A DNA stretch of 64,000 bases from Actinomycetota bacterium (GCA_035765775.1 DASTWV010000009.1:1-64000); one strand, 5' to 3'. Positions 1-10,913 are shown, numbered from the stretch's first letter. The notes: generated by a model not told the origin, from the sequence alone. Made by a program: numbers and translations.

Positions 1-367
1 TCACGCACCGGGGGGCGACCCGGTGCACCTGGGCCAGGCGGCGCAGGCCGGTGGTGGTCATCTCCTCGGGGGAGACCAGCACCACGTCGGGTGCCTCGGC
101 CACCACCTGCTCGACCACCTGGGTGGGGTGGTCCACCAGGACCACCTTGGGCTCCGGGGACTGCTGGCGTGCCGCCCGCTCGATGTCGTGGGAGAAGGTT
201 CCCTTGCGGTCCACGACCAGCACGGTCAGGGGCGCGACCTCTTCTTCTTCTTCTTCTGGTTCTTCTTCGTCTTCTAGCTCGGGCCCGTCGTTGAACTGGG
301 TGATGAAGCGGGCCCCCCCGAAGGGGGGCCGCTCATCAGCGTGGTGCGATTCGTCGTCGTAGGTCAT
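1..367 (-). CDS. CpaE/TadZ-like Flp pilus assembly protein, N-terminal part
   Basis: Incomplete: the gene starts at an ATG at 367 and runs off the left edge, leaving about 122 residues. A low-complexity Glu/Asp/Pro stretch lies near residues 31-43. After it comes a receiver-like fold with hydrophobic strands (LTVLVVDR, then VVLVD, then PDVVLVSPEE). CpaE/TadZ proteins of Flp (Tad) pilus loci have such a degenerate response-regulator domain in front of a MinD/ParA-type ATPase that positions the pilus machine at the membrane. The ATPase half lies outside the window, so the call rests on this N-terminal impression and on context. The start lies only 9 bases after the cpaB stop, in the order flp, cpaB, this gene, which suggests one operon. 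A different receiver-like protein is possible. Confidence 0.55.
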   Translation of the reverse strand, partial: MTYDDESHHADERPPFGGARFITQFNDGPELEDEEEPEEEEEEVAPLTVLVVDRKGTFSHDIERAARQQSPEPKVVLVDHPTQVVEQVVAEAPDVVLVSPEEMTTTGLRRLAQVHRVAPRCV

Positions 368-376
368 TGCTGCCCC

Positions 377-1117
377 CTACTTGGTGATCGACGTAGCCAC
401 CTGGCCGGTGGTAACGGCGGGCGGGTCGCCGGGGTGAACCAGGGAGAACCACAGCTGCTCGTACTGCACAGCGACCAGGAGCTTCTCGGTGTCGGTTGGG
501 GACAGCGCCAGCGTCCAGACCTCGGGGCCGGTGGCCGGCACCGGGGCGACTGCGGCCGGGGTGTTGGCCACCACGGTCGAGAGCACGCCCACGTTGGAGA
601 GCAGCAGGCGGGCCGACTGCTCAGCCGGGGCACCGGGCACGATGCCGGCAATGTCCCGGCTCGTCATGAAGATGTTCACCTTGTCGCCCGGGCTGACGTA
701 GCCGGCCACGTCCTGCGGGTTCGGCACGTTGACGCTGACGGCGTTCATGCCGGCGGGGATCACCAGGCCGCTGGTGTCGGTGCTCGGGGTGCCGGCGGTG
801 CCGAACTGCGAGGTGGTGAGGACTTCGCCGGGCTCAAGGCGGCGCAGGGACACCAGGCCGGTCAGCTGGGTCAGGGAGGTGACGGCGTCTGCCGGGCGGG
901 CCGCGGTCGGGACCGAGGTTGCCTTGATCTCGCCGGTGAGGCCGCTGCCGGTGGTGCCGGCGGTGATCGGTGCGGTGACAACGTAGGCGCCGACGCTGCT
1001 GCCGCTGGCGGCGCCTGCGGAGCCGCGCAGGTTGTGGGCGTACACGAAGACCATCAGGGCCCCCAACAGCGCCACGGCGACGCCGGCCCCGATGATGGTG
1101 GTCGATCGGCTGTGCAT
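377..1117 (-). CDS. cpaB: Flp pilus assembly protein CpaB
   Basis: A 246-residue inner-membrane protein of the Flp (Tad) pilus machine, thought to work with the outer channel and to regulate pilus assembly. One N-terminal membrane segment (about residues 7-26) is followed by an extracytoplasmic region. That region contains a SAF-like stretch (YVVTAPITAGTTG; LEPGEVLTTSQF) and the CpaB/RcpC-type block NAVSVNVPNPQDVAGYVSPGDKVNIF, in which PGDKV is the hallmark. The ATG at 1117 was preferred to an upstream in-frame start because an AAAGGA Shine-Dalgarno sequence sits about 8 bases before it. The gene lies downstream of the pilin gene and immediately upstream of the cpaE-like gene, as in other Tad loci. 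Confidence 0.8.
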   Translation of the reverse strand: MHSRSTTIIGAGVAVALLGALMVFVYAHNLRGSAGAASGSSVGAYVVTAPITAGTTGSGLTGEIKATSVPTAARPADAVTSLTQLTGLVSLRRLEPGEVLTTSQFGTAGTPSTDTSGLVIPAGMNAVSVNVPNPQDVAGYVSPGDKVNIFMTSRDIAGIVPGAPAEQSARLLLSNVGVLSTVVANTPAAVAPVPATGPEVWTLALSPTDTEKLLVAVQYEQLWFSLVHPGDPPAVTTGQVATSITK

Positions 1118-1537
1118 GGTCCTCGTCCTTTCGTTCAGTCCGCCGCCTTCATCTGGGAATGGCGGGTCCGGCAAGGTATGGGTACTTCGTTGCTGAATTC
1201 CTGAGGAATTTCTTATGCTTCTCCTGCGCGCAAAAACCGTGAGCCTTGAAGCGGCGCACGGCCTGTGCAGCTCGGAACATCGACGATCGCGCCGTTCATG
1301 ACGAGGGTTCCACCCCCGTTGCCCAACCGAGCGTCCAATCTCGGGTCAGGTCTCCGATCTGCCGGTCCGCCGTACGGGCGGGGGGCGGCGATCCTCAACA
1401 TGAACGTCGACTCCTTCGCTGGGCCGTCCGGAGTGAAGGGGCTGCGCCGGGCCGGCCGGCAGGTGGTGCCCGGCCGGCCCGGGTGAAACCATGGAACTGG
1501 TGGTACCGGTGCTGCGTGTTGCTCGTGGAGCTCGCTA
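1118..1537. other. Intergenic region between flp and cpaB (420 bp)
   Basis: Besides the hairpin at 1447-1482 and the cpaB ribosome binding site I see no gene. The open frames here lack homology-like composition and ribosome binding sites. Confidence 0.5.
1447..1482 (-). terminator. Strong hairpin after the flp pilin gene
   Basis: A perfect 13-bp inverted repeat (CCGGGCCGGCCGG and its complement) with a 10-base loop, 56 bases after the pilin stop codon. There is no T-run, which is usual in GC-rich actinobacteria. It probably ends most pilin transcripts before cpaB, allowing pilin to be made in excess of the assembly proteins. Confidence 0.5.
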
Positions 1538-1759
1538 CTAGCAGGCGAGCGGGGCTGCCGCGGCCGTGGCGTTCACGGGCAGGTCGCTGGCGACGCAGTT
1601 GAAGGTGCCCTTGACCTTGTTGCCGAGGGTCGTGACGGCGACGATGATCACAACGGCGATCAGTGCAACGAGAAGGCCGTACTCAACGGCCGCGGCGCCC
1701 CGCTCGGCACCATTGCGCAGGGCCGCGATCCGGGCCTGCATCCACAGGGTGAGCTGCAT
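1538..1759 (-). CDS. flp: Flp family type IVb pilin
   Basis: A 73-residue prepilin, the structural subunit of Flp (Tad) pili used in adhesion. The prepilin peptidase site is clear: ERG followed by AAAVEYGLLVALI, so cleavage after Gly21 gives a mature protein with Glu at position 5 followed by Tyr, the type IVb signature. The hydrophobic helix covers about residues 22-44. A single Cys at 55 and another at the C-terminus could form a disulfide. The start is taken as the ATG at 1759, with AGGAAGG about 12 bases upstream. An in-frame TTG lies one codon earlier, and a GTG slightly further upstream is possible. It is the first gene of the pilus cluster, followed by a strong hairpin and then cpaB. 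Confidence 0.85.
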   Translation of the reverse strand: MQLTLWMQARIAALRNGAERGAAAVEYGLLVALIAVVIIVAVTTLGNKVKGTFNCVASDLPVNATAAAAPLAC

Positions 1760-2162
1760 CAAGGTGGTCACCTTCCTTTCGAAGTTCCTACAACCGACTG
1801 GACACCTACTGGTGAAGCTTGTGAACCGATTCCGCTCGCATTTCCCGGGTTCTGCTTTGTCATTCCGCTGGAACATTCACAGTTATCGGTAGAGAAATCG
1901 GCGATCCGCATAGACCCTTGGGAGGGTTTCTCACTGGTACCAACGCGCGGGATCGGGTGCCGTTTGGCCGAGCGCCCGGTAGTCACAAAAGAACCCCTGC
2001 ATGGCCCGTCCGGATCCCCCGCCATCACCCGGTTGGGTGAGATTGGCCCCAAGAACCGGGCAAATCGGGTGCCGTGACCGGCCCGAACGGAGGCGCGGGC
2101 GGGCCCAGGTGGGTGAGGCGCGATAGTCCCGCGCCCGGCGTCCCCAGGGTGCAAGAGCCGTC
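1760..2162. other. Intergenic region upstream of flp (403 bp)
   Basis: No gene is recognised. The region should hold the flp promoter and leader. It contains AGTTATCGG (read on + at 1881-1889), which also occurs upstream of the second CAP gene, and a 12-base direct repeat ATCGGGTGCCGT at 1952-1963 and 2064-2075. Confidence 0.45.
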
Positions 2163-3122
2163 TCAGGCCTGGTGGCGGCCGTGGGAGCGCCGCTGTGCCG
2201 CCCGACCGAGGCCGGCGGCCAGGAGCACCGCCAAGGCGCCGAGGGCCGCCACGGGCCACGGGATGCCCGTCCTGCGCGCGGTGAGCACGGCCCGCCCTGC
2301 GGCCAGGGGCTGCCCCGGGCGGCCACCGGATCCCGCCTTCGGGGCGCTAGCGCCCGGCGTGGCCGGAGCGACGATCGGGGTGGCGTCCGGTGCCGGGGTC
2401 GCCGGGGGCGGCGTGGGGGTTGGTGCGGCCGGCGTGGGGGTTGTTGTGGCCGCCGCGGCGGGGTGTGAAGCGGTGGTGGCGTGGGCCGCCGGTGGTGGCG
2501 GCGCTCCCGCCGCTCGGATGTCCACGAAATCCTCGGTCACGTAGACGTAGCCGATGCTGTCCCGGGCGATCCCGATGCCCACCTCGTTGAACAGCGGATA
2601 GAGGATGTTGGAGCGGTGCGTGGGGCTGGCCATCAGGGCGGCGTCGGCCTCGTCGAGGGTGTAGGCCATGCCCACGTTCTCGCCGTTGACGTACGCGTTC
2701 ACGGTCTGGTGCGCCAGGTCGACGAAGCCCGAGTAGTTGTGCCAGATGTCCCGGGCCGCCGCCATGTCGGCCGAGTGGGCCATCGCCACCGACTCTGCCC
2801 ACGGCTGCGTGGTCAGCGAGCCCAGCCCGGCCGCCGCCCGCTCCGAGTTGAGGTCGGCCAGGAGGGCGGCCTGCATTTGCGGGACGGTCCGGGTCTCAGT
2901 GGGCAGGTTGATCTGGGGCGCGCCCGATGCCGGGCTGGTGAGCGACACGATCGGCGGCAGCGTCAGCTGCGGCAGCGGCGACGGCAATGGGATCGTGATG
3001 GGGCTGGACCCCGACCCGGTGCCGGATGCCGCTGCCGGCCCGGCAATGGCGGCGGACAGAGCGGCGGCCGACAGCACGGCGCCCAGCACGGGCACCACCA
3101 TCCTTGCCCTCGACGCCCGCAT
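2163..3122 (-). CDS. Secreted CAP-domain (SCP/PR1-like) protein with C-terminal anchor
   Basis: A 319-residue exported protein of unknown activity. It has a signal peptide (about residues 1-32, cleavage near PAAA-SG), a Ser/Gly/Pro linker, and a CAP (cysteine-rich secretory / antigen 5 / PR-1) domain at about residues 75-205 with the family marks HS-DMAAA, GENVGM, SPTHRSNIL and YVTEDF. An Ala/Pro/Thr-rich tail follows, then a hydrophobic segment (PVAALGALAVLLAAGL) and a basic C-terminus that would hold it at the membrane. The ATG at 3122 has AGGAGG 5-6 bases upstream. A paralogue with the same layout lies at 16043-17077. CAP proteins are often lipid-binding or act at cell surfaces; the substrate cannot be told from sequence. 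Confidence 0.8.
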   Translation of the reverse strand: MRASRARMVVPVLGAVLSAAALSAAIAGPAAASGTGSGSSPITIPLPSPLPQLTLPPIVSLTSPASGAPQINLPTETRTVPQMQAALLADLNSERAAAGLGSLTTQPWAESVAMAHSADMAAARDIWHNYSGFVDLAHQTVNAYVNGENVGMAYTLDEADAALMASPTHRSNILYPLFNEVGIGIARDSIGYVYVTEDFVDIRAAGAPPPPAAHATTASHPAAAATTTPTPAAPTPTPPPATPAPDATPIVAPATPGASAPKAGSGGRPGQPLAAGRAVLTARRTGIPWPVAALGALAVLLAAGLGRAAQRRSHGRHQA

Positions 3123-3258
3123 GGCTGCCTCCTTTCCGTAGTGGGGAGGGCCGGATTCGGGCGTGGTGCGGGCCCGGGCTGGCCCCTACTTGGAGGTATC
3201 GGGACGCACGCGACCCACCTTCATGACGCGAAAGGGTGCTTGTGATGGCCCGGACGGA

Positions 3259-5754
3259 CTAGTGCTCGGCCAGGCCCTCGCGGAGGAGGTCGGCGGTGCG
3301 GAACCGGGCGGCGAGCAGGGCGGGGCCGGCGGCGATGAGCTCGGCGGCGAGCAGGGTGCCGGCGGCGATGAGGGCCAGCTGCCCCCACGGGACGACGACG
3401 TCGGCCACCACGCCGAACCCGTGGGCGAACAGGATCCAGGCCCCCCGCCCAGCCGCCACGCCCAAGGGGACGCCGGCCAGCAGCCCGAAGGCCAGGACGG
3501 CCAACGACTGCCAGGAGACCGCGGCCGCCGCCTGGCGGCGGACGAACCCGAGCGCCTTCAGAGTCCCCACCTCACCCCGCCGGCGGCTGACGCCGGCCAC
3601 CAGGACGTGGGCGAGCGTGGCGAGGGCGAAGACGATGACCATCAGCCCCAGCAGGGCGGGGAAGTTGACCGCGTTCCCGAAATTGATCAGGGAGGTGGGC
3701 GGGTTGGCGCTGGCCGGCTGCAGCTGCAGGTAGTAGAGAGGGTCGGCCGGATCCTGCGCCCGGGCCTCCAACCGGGCGAGGCCCCGCCGCCCGGCCGGAC
3801 TGTCGGCGAACGTGATGAAGACGGTGGGAGCCATCCTCGGGTCGCACTGGTCCGGCGGGCACCCGGCGGCGATCAGCGCGGGGATCACCATCGCCGCCCC
3901 GTTGCCCAGCCCGCCGTTGGACGAGTCGAATCCGGCCGGCAGCGCCACCTCGCCGACCACCCGCACGCTCACTGTGGCCGACACCGGGGCCAGGGGGATC
4001 GTCGCCCCGACCCGGGTGTGCAGCTCGCGCATGGTCGAGGCCCCCAGCGCCACCTCCCCGGGTCCCGCCGGGGCGCGCCCGGCGACCACCGACAGGGTCA
4101 GCGGGCCCCGGAGCGACTCCAGGCCCAGGATGCTGACCGGTCGGGAGCCGGAGGTACCGCCACCAGCGCCGCCGATGCTGATCTGCGCCACTCCGGGCAA
4201 CGTCGCCACGTCGCTGCGCAGCAACTGGATGACATCGGTCCCCGGCGGCGGTCTGGTGCCCCCACCGGGCGTGGCGAGGCTGAAGTCGTTGCCGTACAGC
4301 GCCGGCGTGGCCAACAGGTGGGTGAGCCCGGCGCCGAACACGGCGGCGCCGACCAGGGCGCTGATCCCGAGGGTGGCCCCAAGCAGGGCCGACCCCGGGG
4401 GCGTACCCCCGGGCCCGGGGGCACGTTCGAGGGCCCACCGGGTGCCGATGACCGCGGGCGGGGACCCCCCGCTCCGGGCGACCGACGCCGCGATGCCGGA
4501 AGGGTGTCGCGCTGGCCCAGCTTCCGATGCGTGGGTGCCCCGCGGCGCCCGGGCCCGGCGCCAGGCGGGCAATGCGCCCGCCAGCGTGACCATCAGAAGC
4601 ACCGCCAGCCCCCCCAGAAGCAATACCGGCGCGTCGAAGGCCAGCCCGGGCGCGATTTCGGCCACCCGGGCCACGCCCACCGGGGTCAGGGGCGACAGGG
4701 CGAAGGCGACGGCGATTGCTCCGGCGGCGCCGGCCACGCCGACCACCACCGCGCGCCCCATGCCGTAGACAAGGAGGGCCGCCGGACCCATGCCCAGCGC
4801 GCTCAACGTGGGCAGGGCTCCTGCCTCCGCGGCCGCCTGCCGGGCCAGCCCCTGGGCCACCACCGCTACGGCGCCGAGGGCGGCCAGGGCCGCCAGGATC
4901 CACCACCCGATGACCTGTGGGTGCAGGGAGTGCTCGACCACGCGGTACGCACTGCCGGCCGACACCACCAGGATGTTGCCGAAGCCCGGCTGGACGCCGG
5001 GGAGCTGCTGCAGCGCGGTCTCGGCGGCGGTCGTGCCCCCCGGCCGCACCCGGAGCAGCTGCAGGTTGACCGAAAGGGTCCGGGGCGCCTCCGCCCGGGC
5101 GAACGCCGGCGTTGTCTGCAGGAGGCCTCCGACGCCCACGGGAAGGCTGAGGCCCGCGATGTCGATGCCGACCACGTGCAGGGTCACCACCGGGCCGGTG
5201 CCCGGTGCGCTCTGCGTGGAGGCGAGGGCCTGGCCCGGGCCGTAGAACGAGACCCGGACCGTTGAGCCCACACTGAGGCCGGGAACCTTGCGCTCGAGCC
5301 CGTAGTCGGCCAGCACCTCGTCTGCCCGGTGGGGGTTGGGTTCCCGCCCGGCAATGAGGGCGGGAGCGAGACCGTCGGGACCGCCGGCCAAGCTGATGAG
5401 CGTGACCGCATTCTGGCTGGTGCCATAGGTGTTCCCGCCCACGGTGGCGCTGGCGAACAGATACGACGCGCCCGCATCCATCGAGACCACCCCCGGAAGG
5501 TGGCGAATCTGGCCGGGGGTGACCTGGGCATACCCGAGGTCGGGCGGGCCCCCGCTGACGACGATGATGTCCGGGCTCCGGGTCGCCGCTACCAGCTCCG
5601 GCAGGGCGGCCTCGGTCCGGCGCCCGGCGGCCAGCGCGGCGAGGCTGGCGCCCCCGGTGATGGCCACGAGCCCGGCGAGCGCGAGCCAGGACCGCAGCCG
5701 GCTCCGCAGTGCGGCCCGGAACACCATGCCCGCCGCCCCACTCCCGGCACCCAT
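3259..5754 (-). CDS. FtsX-like ABC transporter permease (MacB/LolE type)
   Basis: An 831-residue membrane protein with the layout of a full-length FtsX-family permease: N-terminal membrane helix (LRSWLALAGLVAITGGASLA), a large extracytoplasmic domain, a block of three helices around the middle, a second N-terminal-type helix, a second extracytoplasmic domain, and a final three-helix block that includes the typical cytoplasmic loop RRRGEVGTLKALGF. Such permeases move or extract lipoproteins or lipids, or transmit force to the envelope, driven by a partner ATPase. No ATP-binding subunit lies next to it here. The start could be the ATG at 5754 or, equally well, at 5727 just before the first helix. 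It is transcribed away from the lipoprotein gene at 5889. Confidence 0.75.
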   Translation of the reverse strand: MGAGSGAAGMVFRAALRSRLRSWLALAGLVAITGGASLAALAAGRRTEAALPELVAATRSPDIIVVSGGPPDLGYAQVTPGQIRHLPGVVSMDAGASYLFASATVGGNTYGTSQNAVTLISLAGGPDGLAPALIAGREPNPHRADEVLADYGLERKVPGLSVGSTVRVSFYGPGQALASTQSAPGTGPVVTLHVVGIDIAGLSLPVGVGGLLQTTPAFARAEAPRTLSVNLQLLRVRPGGTTAAETALQQLPGVQPGFGNILVVSAGSAYRVVEHSLHPQVIGWWILAALAALGAVAVVAQGLARQAAAEAGALPTLSALGMGPAALLVYGMGRAVVVGVAGAAGAIAVAFALSPLTPVGVARVAEIAPGLAFDAPVLLLGGLAVLLMVTLAGALPAWRRARAPRGTHASEAGPARHPSGIAASVARSGGSPPAVIGTRWALERAPGPGGTPPGSALLGATLGISALVGAAVFGAGLTHLLATPALYGNDFSLATPGGGTRPPPGTDVIQLLRSDVATLPGVAQISIGGAGGGTSGSRPVSILGLESLRGPLTLSVVAGRAPAGPGEVALGASTMRELHTRVGATIPLAPVSATVSVRVVGEVALPAGFDSSNGGLGNGAAMVIPALIAAGCPPDQCDPRMAPTVFITFADSPAGRRGLARLEARAQDPADPLYYLQLQPASANPPTSLINFGNAVNFPALLGLMVIVFALATLAHVLVAGVSRRRGEVGTLKALGFVRRQAAAAVSWQSLAVLAFGLLAGVPLGVAAGRGAWILFAHGFGVVADVVVPWGQLALIAAGTLLAAELIAAGPALLAARFRTADLLREGLAEH

Positions 5755-5843
5755 CGCGCCCGGAGCGTACGCCCGCAGCCAGGCCCAGTCGAGGGGGCTC
5801 GCCGGTGTCTTCCCAGTGGTGCAGGCCGCACCGGGCGGTACCG

Positions 5844-5849
5844 TAGAAT
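5844..5849 (+). promoter_or_regulatory. Candidate -10 element of the lipoprotein gene
   Basis: TAGAAT in the divergent gap between the permease and lipoprotein genes, 39 bases before the start codon, leaving room for the GGGGGG ribosome binding site. No convincing -35 is visible. Confidence 0.35.
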
Positions 5850-5888
5850 CTGGCAAAGGTTGGGAGATGTCGGTTCCGGGGGGCGTGG

Positions 5889-6890
5889 ATGAGGCTGGTT
5901 CGCTGGGTGGGTCCCATGCTCGCCGTGGGGCTCGCGGTGAATCTGCTGGCGGGCTGCTCGTCCAGGACCGCGTCCAGCTCGACCCCGCCGCCGACGTCCG
6001 CTCGGGGCGCCAGCGCCAGCCCGACAGCCGGGGCGAGTGGTGGCCCGAGCACTGGTGGCGGCGCACCGGGGAGCCCCTCGGCTGCGTCGGGCGCCCCGCA
6101 GAACCTCGTCGTCACGGACGCCCTCCGGGCCGATCTCCTTCGGGCGGGCGCCCAGTCGCACAGTCTCCCGGTGTCCGACTACACCGGCCTCGAGGCCGGG
6201 ATGACCTACTACGCCCTCGACCCCGGCACCGGCATCTACTGGGCGGGGGCGGCCCTGGTTCCCTCCTCCAGCTCCATCCCGGCCCAGGTGGCCAACCAGG
6301 ACGACGGCGCCTACCTCCTCTTTGAAAAGGTGCCCGGCGGGCAGTGGGTGGCGCACGACGACGGCTACGGTGCCCAGCCCGGGAGCGGCTGCCCGGCGCC
6401 GCTGCCGGCGGCGATCATCGCCCTGTGGCACTGGGACGCCGCCACCTGCCATCCGGCCACCGCACCGCCGGCGTCGACCCCCGCCGGTTCCGCGACCAGC
6501 TTCACCGGGTCCTGGACGGTGCACGGCGAGGTGCTGCAGATTGCGGCGACCTCTGCCACCTTGGTCTCCAATCTCGGCCCGTGCTCGCCGCCCGCCCAGG
6601 GCCTGTGCCATGAGACCGACACCATGTCGGCCTCCCAGGGCGCGGGGGGAGCGGTCCTGACGCTGGCGGTGACGTCGGTGGCCTTCGGTGACGGCAACGG
6701 CGGGCCGGCCACCGCCGCCGAGGCGGGCACGCCCGTGGCCGCGGTGGGCGATTCCCTGCAACTCACTGTCAGCGCCCCCGGCCTGCTGAAGCGGGCCATC
6801 GTCCACGGGTTTGCCGGGATGGCGGCTGGCAACCCGTACTTCTGCGGCGCCGGGGTGAGCCCGGCCAACCAGCAGCTCTGCGGCGCCTGA
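5889..6890 (+). CDS. Putative lipoprotein of unknown function
   Basis: A 333-residue protein I do not recognise. It has a lipoprotein signal peptide with lipobox LLAGC (Cys23), a Ser/Thr/Pro/Gly-rich linker to about residue 75, then a globular region. Features of that region are Tyr- and Asp-rich strands (SDYTGLEAGMTYYALDPGTGIYWAGAAL), a Trp-rich motif (ALWHWDAATC) and several Cys residues that could pair outside the membrane. The ATG at 5889 follows a G-rich ribosome binding site. It sits upstream of, and on the same strand as, the penicillin-binding protein gene, 133 bases apart. A role in the cell envelope is likely from its location alone. Confidence 0.6.
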   Translation: MRLVRWVGPMLAVGLAVNLLAGCSSRTASSSTPPPTSARGASASPTAGASGGPSTGGGAPGSPSAASGAPQNLVVTDALRADLLRAGAQSHSLPVSDYTGLEAGMTYYALDPGTGIYWAGAALVPSSSSIPAQVANQDDGAYLLFEKVPGGQWVAHDDGYGAQPGSGCPAPLPAAIIALWHWDAATCHPATAPPASTPAGSATSFTGSWTVHGEVLQIAATSATLVSNLGPCSPPAQGLCHETDTMSASQGAGGAVLTLAVTSVAFGDGNGGPATAAEAGTPVAAVGDSLQLTVSAPGLLKRAIVHGFAGMAAGNPYFCGAGVSPANQQLCGA

Positions 6891-7023
6891 TCTCCCGGCG
6901 GATAGCCCGAGGATTGCAGCAGGATTGCCGGAGGATTGCCGGGCCACGGTGATCCAGCGCGTGTACCGTTAGTAGCGAAATGACCGGCTGCACGAGCTCT
7001 TCTGCTTTGGGGCCGCAGCCCTG

Positions 7024-8895
7024 ATGCGCAAGTGGCTGGTGGGGGCTCTGGTCATCGCTGTGCTGGTGGGGGCAGGCATCGTCATCTACCTGCACACGCT
7101 CCCGCTCAACAGCCCGACCCAGGTTGCTGACGCCTACATCCGGCGCTGGGATGCCCAGGACTGGGGCGGCATGCGGGCGCTGGTCCGCCGCCCCCCCGCC
7201 GGGTTCAGGCAGGACCACACCCAGGTGATGAGCGACCTGCAGGTCTCCTCGCTCAAGGTCTCCGGCCAGCCGGCGGTGGTGGCGGGCAAGGTTGCCCAGG
7301 CGTCGGTCACCGTCACCCTCGACCTCAAGGGCCTGGGATCGTGGACCTACCAGAGCGTCGTGCACCTCTCGGAGCAGCAGCGCCGGTGGGAGGTGGACTG
7401 GTCGCCCGCCACCATCTTCCCCAAGCTGACCGCCGGCGAGCGTTTCACCCGCCACCTGACCTGGGCCACCCGGGCGCCCATCCAGGGGCGGGACGGCAGC
7501 GTGCTGCAGGGGTCGACCCCGGTGGAGAGCATTGGGGTGGAGCCCGCCGCCATCGCGGACATCGGCGCCGTCGAGGCTGCCCTGCAGCAGTTCGCCGGAG
7601 TGGTATCGGCGACGGTGACCAATGCCATCCACGCGCCCGGCGTCCAGCCCACCTGGTTCCTGCCCCTGACCACACTGCGCCCGGATGCTTTCTCGGCGGT
7701 CAAGTCCAAGCTGGCGGTGCCCGGGATCATCACGGAAGCCTCCAGCGCCCGGCTGCCGATCAGCGACGGGTTCGCCCTCCCGGTGCTGGGCACCACTGGC
7801 CCCATCACCGCCCAGTTGCTCGGCCACTTCGGCCCCCCGTACGTCACCGGCAGCGTCGTGGGGCTGTCGGGCCTCGAGCTGGCCTACGAGCGGCAGCTGG
7901 CCGGGACGCCGTCGGCCGATATCGAACTCGTCGACTCCTCGGGCAAGGCGGTGGGGGGCTCCCTGGACCACTTCCAGGGCACCGCCCCCAAACCGGTGCA
8001 GATCACCCTCGACGCCGCCACTCAAAGCGCCGCCGAGCAGGCCTTCGCCGGGGTGACCCAGACCGCCGCCCTGGTGGCGGTGGACGCCGCCACGGGGGAG
8101 ATCCGGGCGGTGGTCAACCGGCCCGCCGGCGGCTTCGATCGGGCGCTGGACGGCAACTACCCGCCCGGTTCCACCTTCAAGATCGTGACCACCGAGGCGT
8201 TGCTGGCCAAGGGCGACCCGCTCTCAATGCCCATCACCTGCCCCACCCAGACCGTCATCGACGGGAAGACCTTCAAGAACATCGAGAACGAGCAGTTCGG
8301 CAACATCGATCTGCAGACCGCCTTCGTGCAGTCGTGCAACACCGCCTACGTGCAGATGGCATCGACGCTGTCGGCGACCCAGATGGAGCAGGCGGCCTCC
8401 CTGCTGGGCTTCAACGCCCCCGAACCCCTGGGCCTGGCCTCCTCCGGCGCCAGCTACCCAGCCCCCAAGGACATCGTGGACCAGGATGCCTCGGCCATCG
8501 GCCAGGGCCGGGTGCTGACCTCCCCGGTCCACATGGCCAGTGTGGCGGCGGCGGTGGCGTCGGGGGCCTGGCACCAGCCGACGCTGGTCTCCGGCGAGAG
8601 CGCCACGGCAACCGTTCACCAGCTGGACCCGGGTGTGGCGGCCAACCTCCGCACCCTCATGGGCCTGGTGGTCACCCAGGGGACCGGCAAGGCGGCCGCG
8701 GTGGCGGGCGACCCGGTCTTCGGCAAGACCGGTACCGCCGAGTTCGGCACCGCCAACCCCCCGAAAACGCACGCCTGGTTCGTGGGCTTCCGGGGAGGCC
8801 TGGCCTTCGCCATCATCGTGGAGGGCGGCGGCGTGGGCGGCGTGGTGGCGGCCCCGATCGCGGCGAGGTTCCTCTCGGCGCTGCCGGGCTCCTGA
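7024..8895 (+). CDS. Class B penicillin-binding protein (transpeptidase)
   Basis: A 623-residue membrane-anchored DD-transpeptidase that cross-links peptidoglycan. It has one N-terminal membrane helix (residues 5-24), an NTF2-like MecA_N-type domain (about 28-140), a PBP dimerisation region (about 150-310) and a transpeptidase domain. The three active-site motifs are intact: STFK with the acylated Ser at 383, SCN at 437-439 and KTG at 568-570. The MecA_N plus dimerisation plus transpeptidase order is that of the PbpA/PBP2a-like group. The start is the ATG just before the membrane helix; the ribosome binding site is weak. A bidirectional hairpin follows the gene. Confidence 0.9.
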   Translation: MRKWLVGALVIAVLVGAGIVIYLHTLPLNSPTQVADAYIRRWDAQDWGGMRALVRRPPAGFRQDHTQVMSDLQVSSLKVSGQPAVVAGKVAQASVTVTLDLKGLGSWTYQSVVHLSEQQRRWEVDWSPATIFPKLTAGERFTRHLTWATRAPIQGRDGSVLQGSTPVESIGVEPAAIADIGAVEAALQQFAGVVSATVTNAIHAPGVQPTWFLPLTTLRPDAFSAVKSKLAVPGIITEASSARLPISDGFALPVLGTTGPITAQLLGHFGPPYVTGSVVGLSGLELAYERQLAGTPSADIELVDSSGKAVGGSLDHFQGTAPKPVQITLDAATQSAAEQAFAGVTQTAALVAVDAATGEIRAVVNRPAGGFDRALDGNYPPGSTFKIVTTEALLAKGDPLSMPITCPTQTVIDGKTFKNIENEQFGNIDLQTAFVQSCNTAYVQMASTLSATQMEQAASLLGFNAPEPLGLASSGASYPAPKDIVDQDASAIGQGRVLTSPVHMASVAAAVASGAWHQPTLVSGESATATVHQLDPGVAANLRTLMGLVVTQGTGKAAAVAGDPVFGKTGTAEFGTANPPKTHAWFVGFRGGLAFAIIVEGGGVGGVVAAPIAARFLSALPGS

Positions 8896-8932
8896 GGTCG
8901 AGTGGCGCCTGACTGCGCCCTTGTTGGGAGCT

Positions 8933-8973
8933 CGTGCGAGTTTGACCGCCAAAATGGCGGCGAACCTCGCACG
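8933..8973. terminator. Bidirectional hairpin between the convergent pbp and typA genes
   Basis: Outer arms CGTGCGAG / CTCGCACG with an inner stem CCGCCA / TGGCGG, placed between the two stop codons (8895 and 9012). It can fold on either strand and probably ends both transcripts. Confidence 0.55.
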
Positions 8974-9011
8974 AAACGTGCGCAGACGCTGGTGCCGGCG
9001 AGCCCGGCGGC

Positions 9012-10907
<1,896 letters not shown>

Positions 10908-10913
10908 GCCGCC

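Noticed and set aside
238-268. Run of TTC/GAA triplets as a DNA microsatellite
   Set aside because: It is explained by the acidic Glu stretch of the CpaE-like protein on the minus strand.
3163-5265. A 700-codon open frame on the plus strand opposite the permease gene
   Set aside because: It is antisense to a clear FtsX-type permease, has Gly/Arg/Pro/His-rich random composition and no ribosome binding site. Long antisense frames are expected at this GC content.
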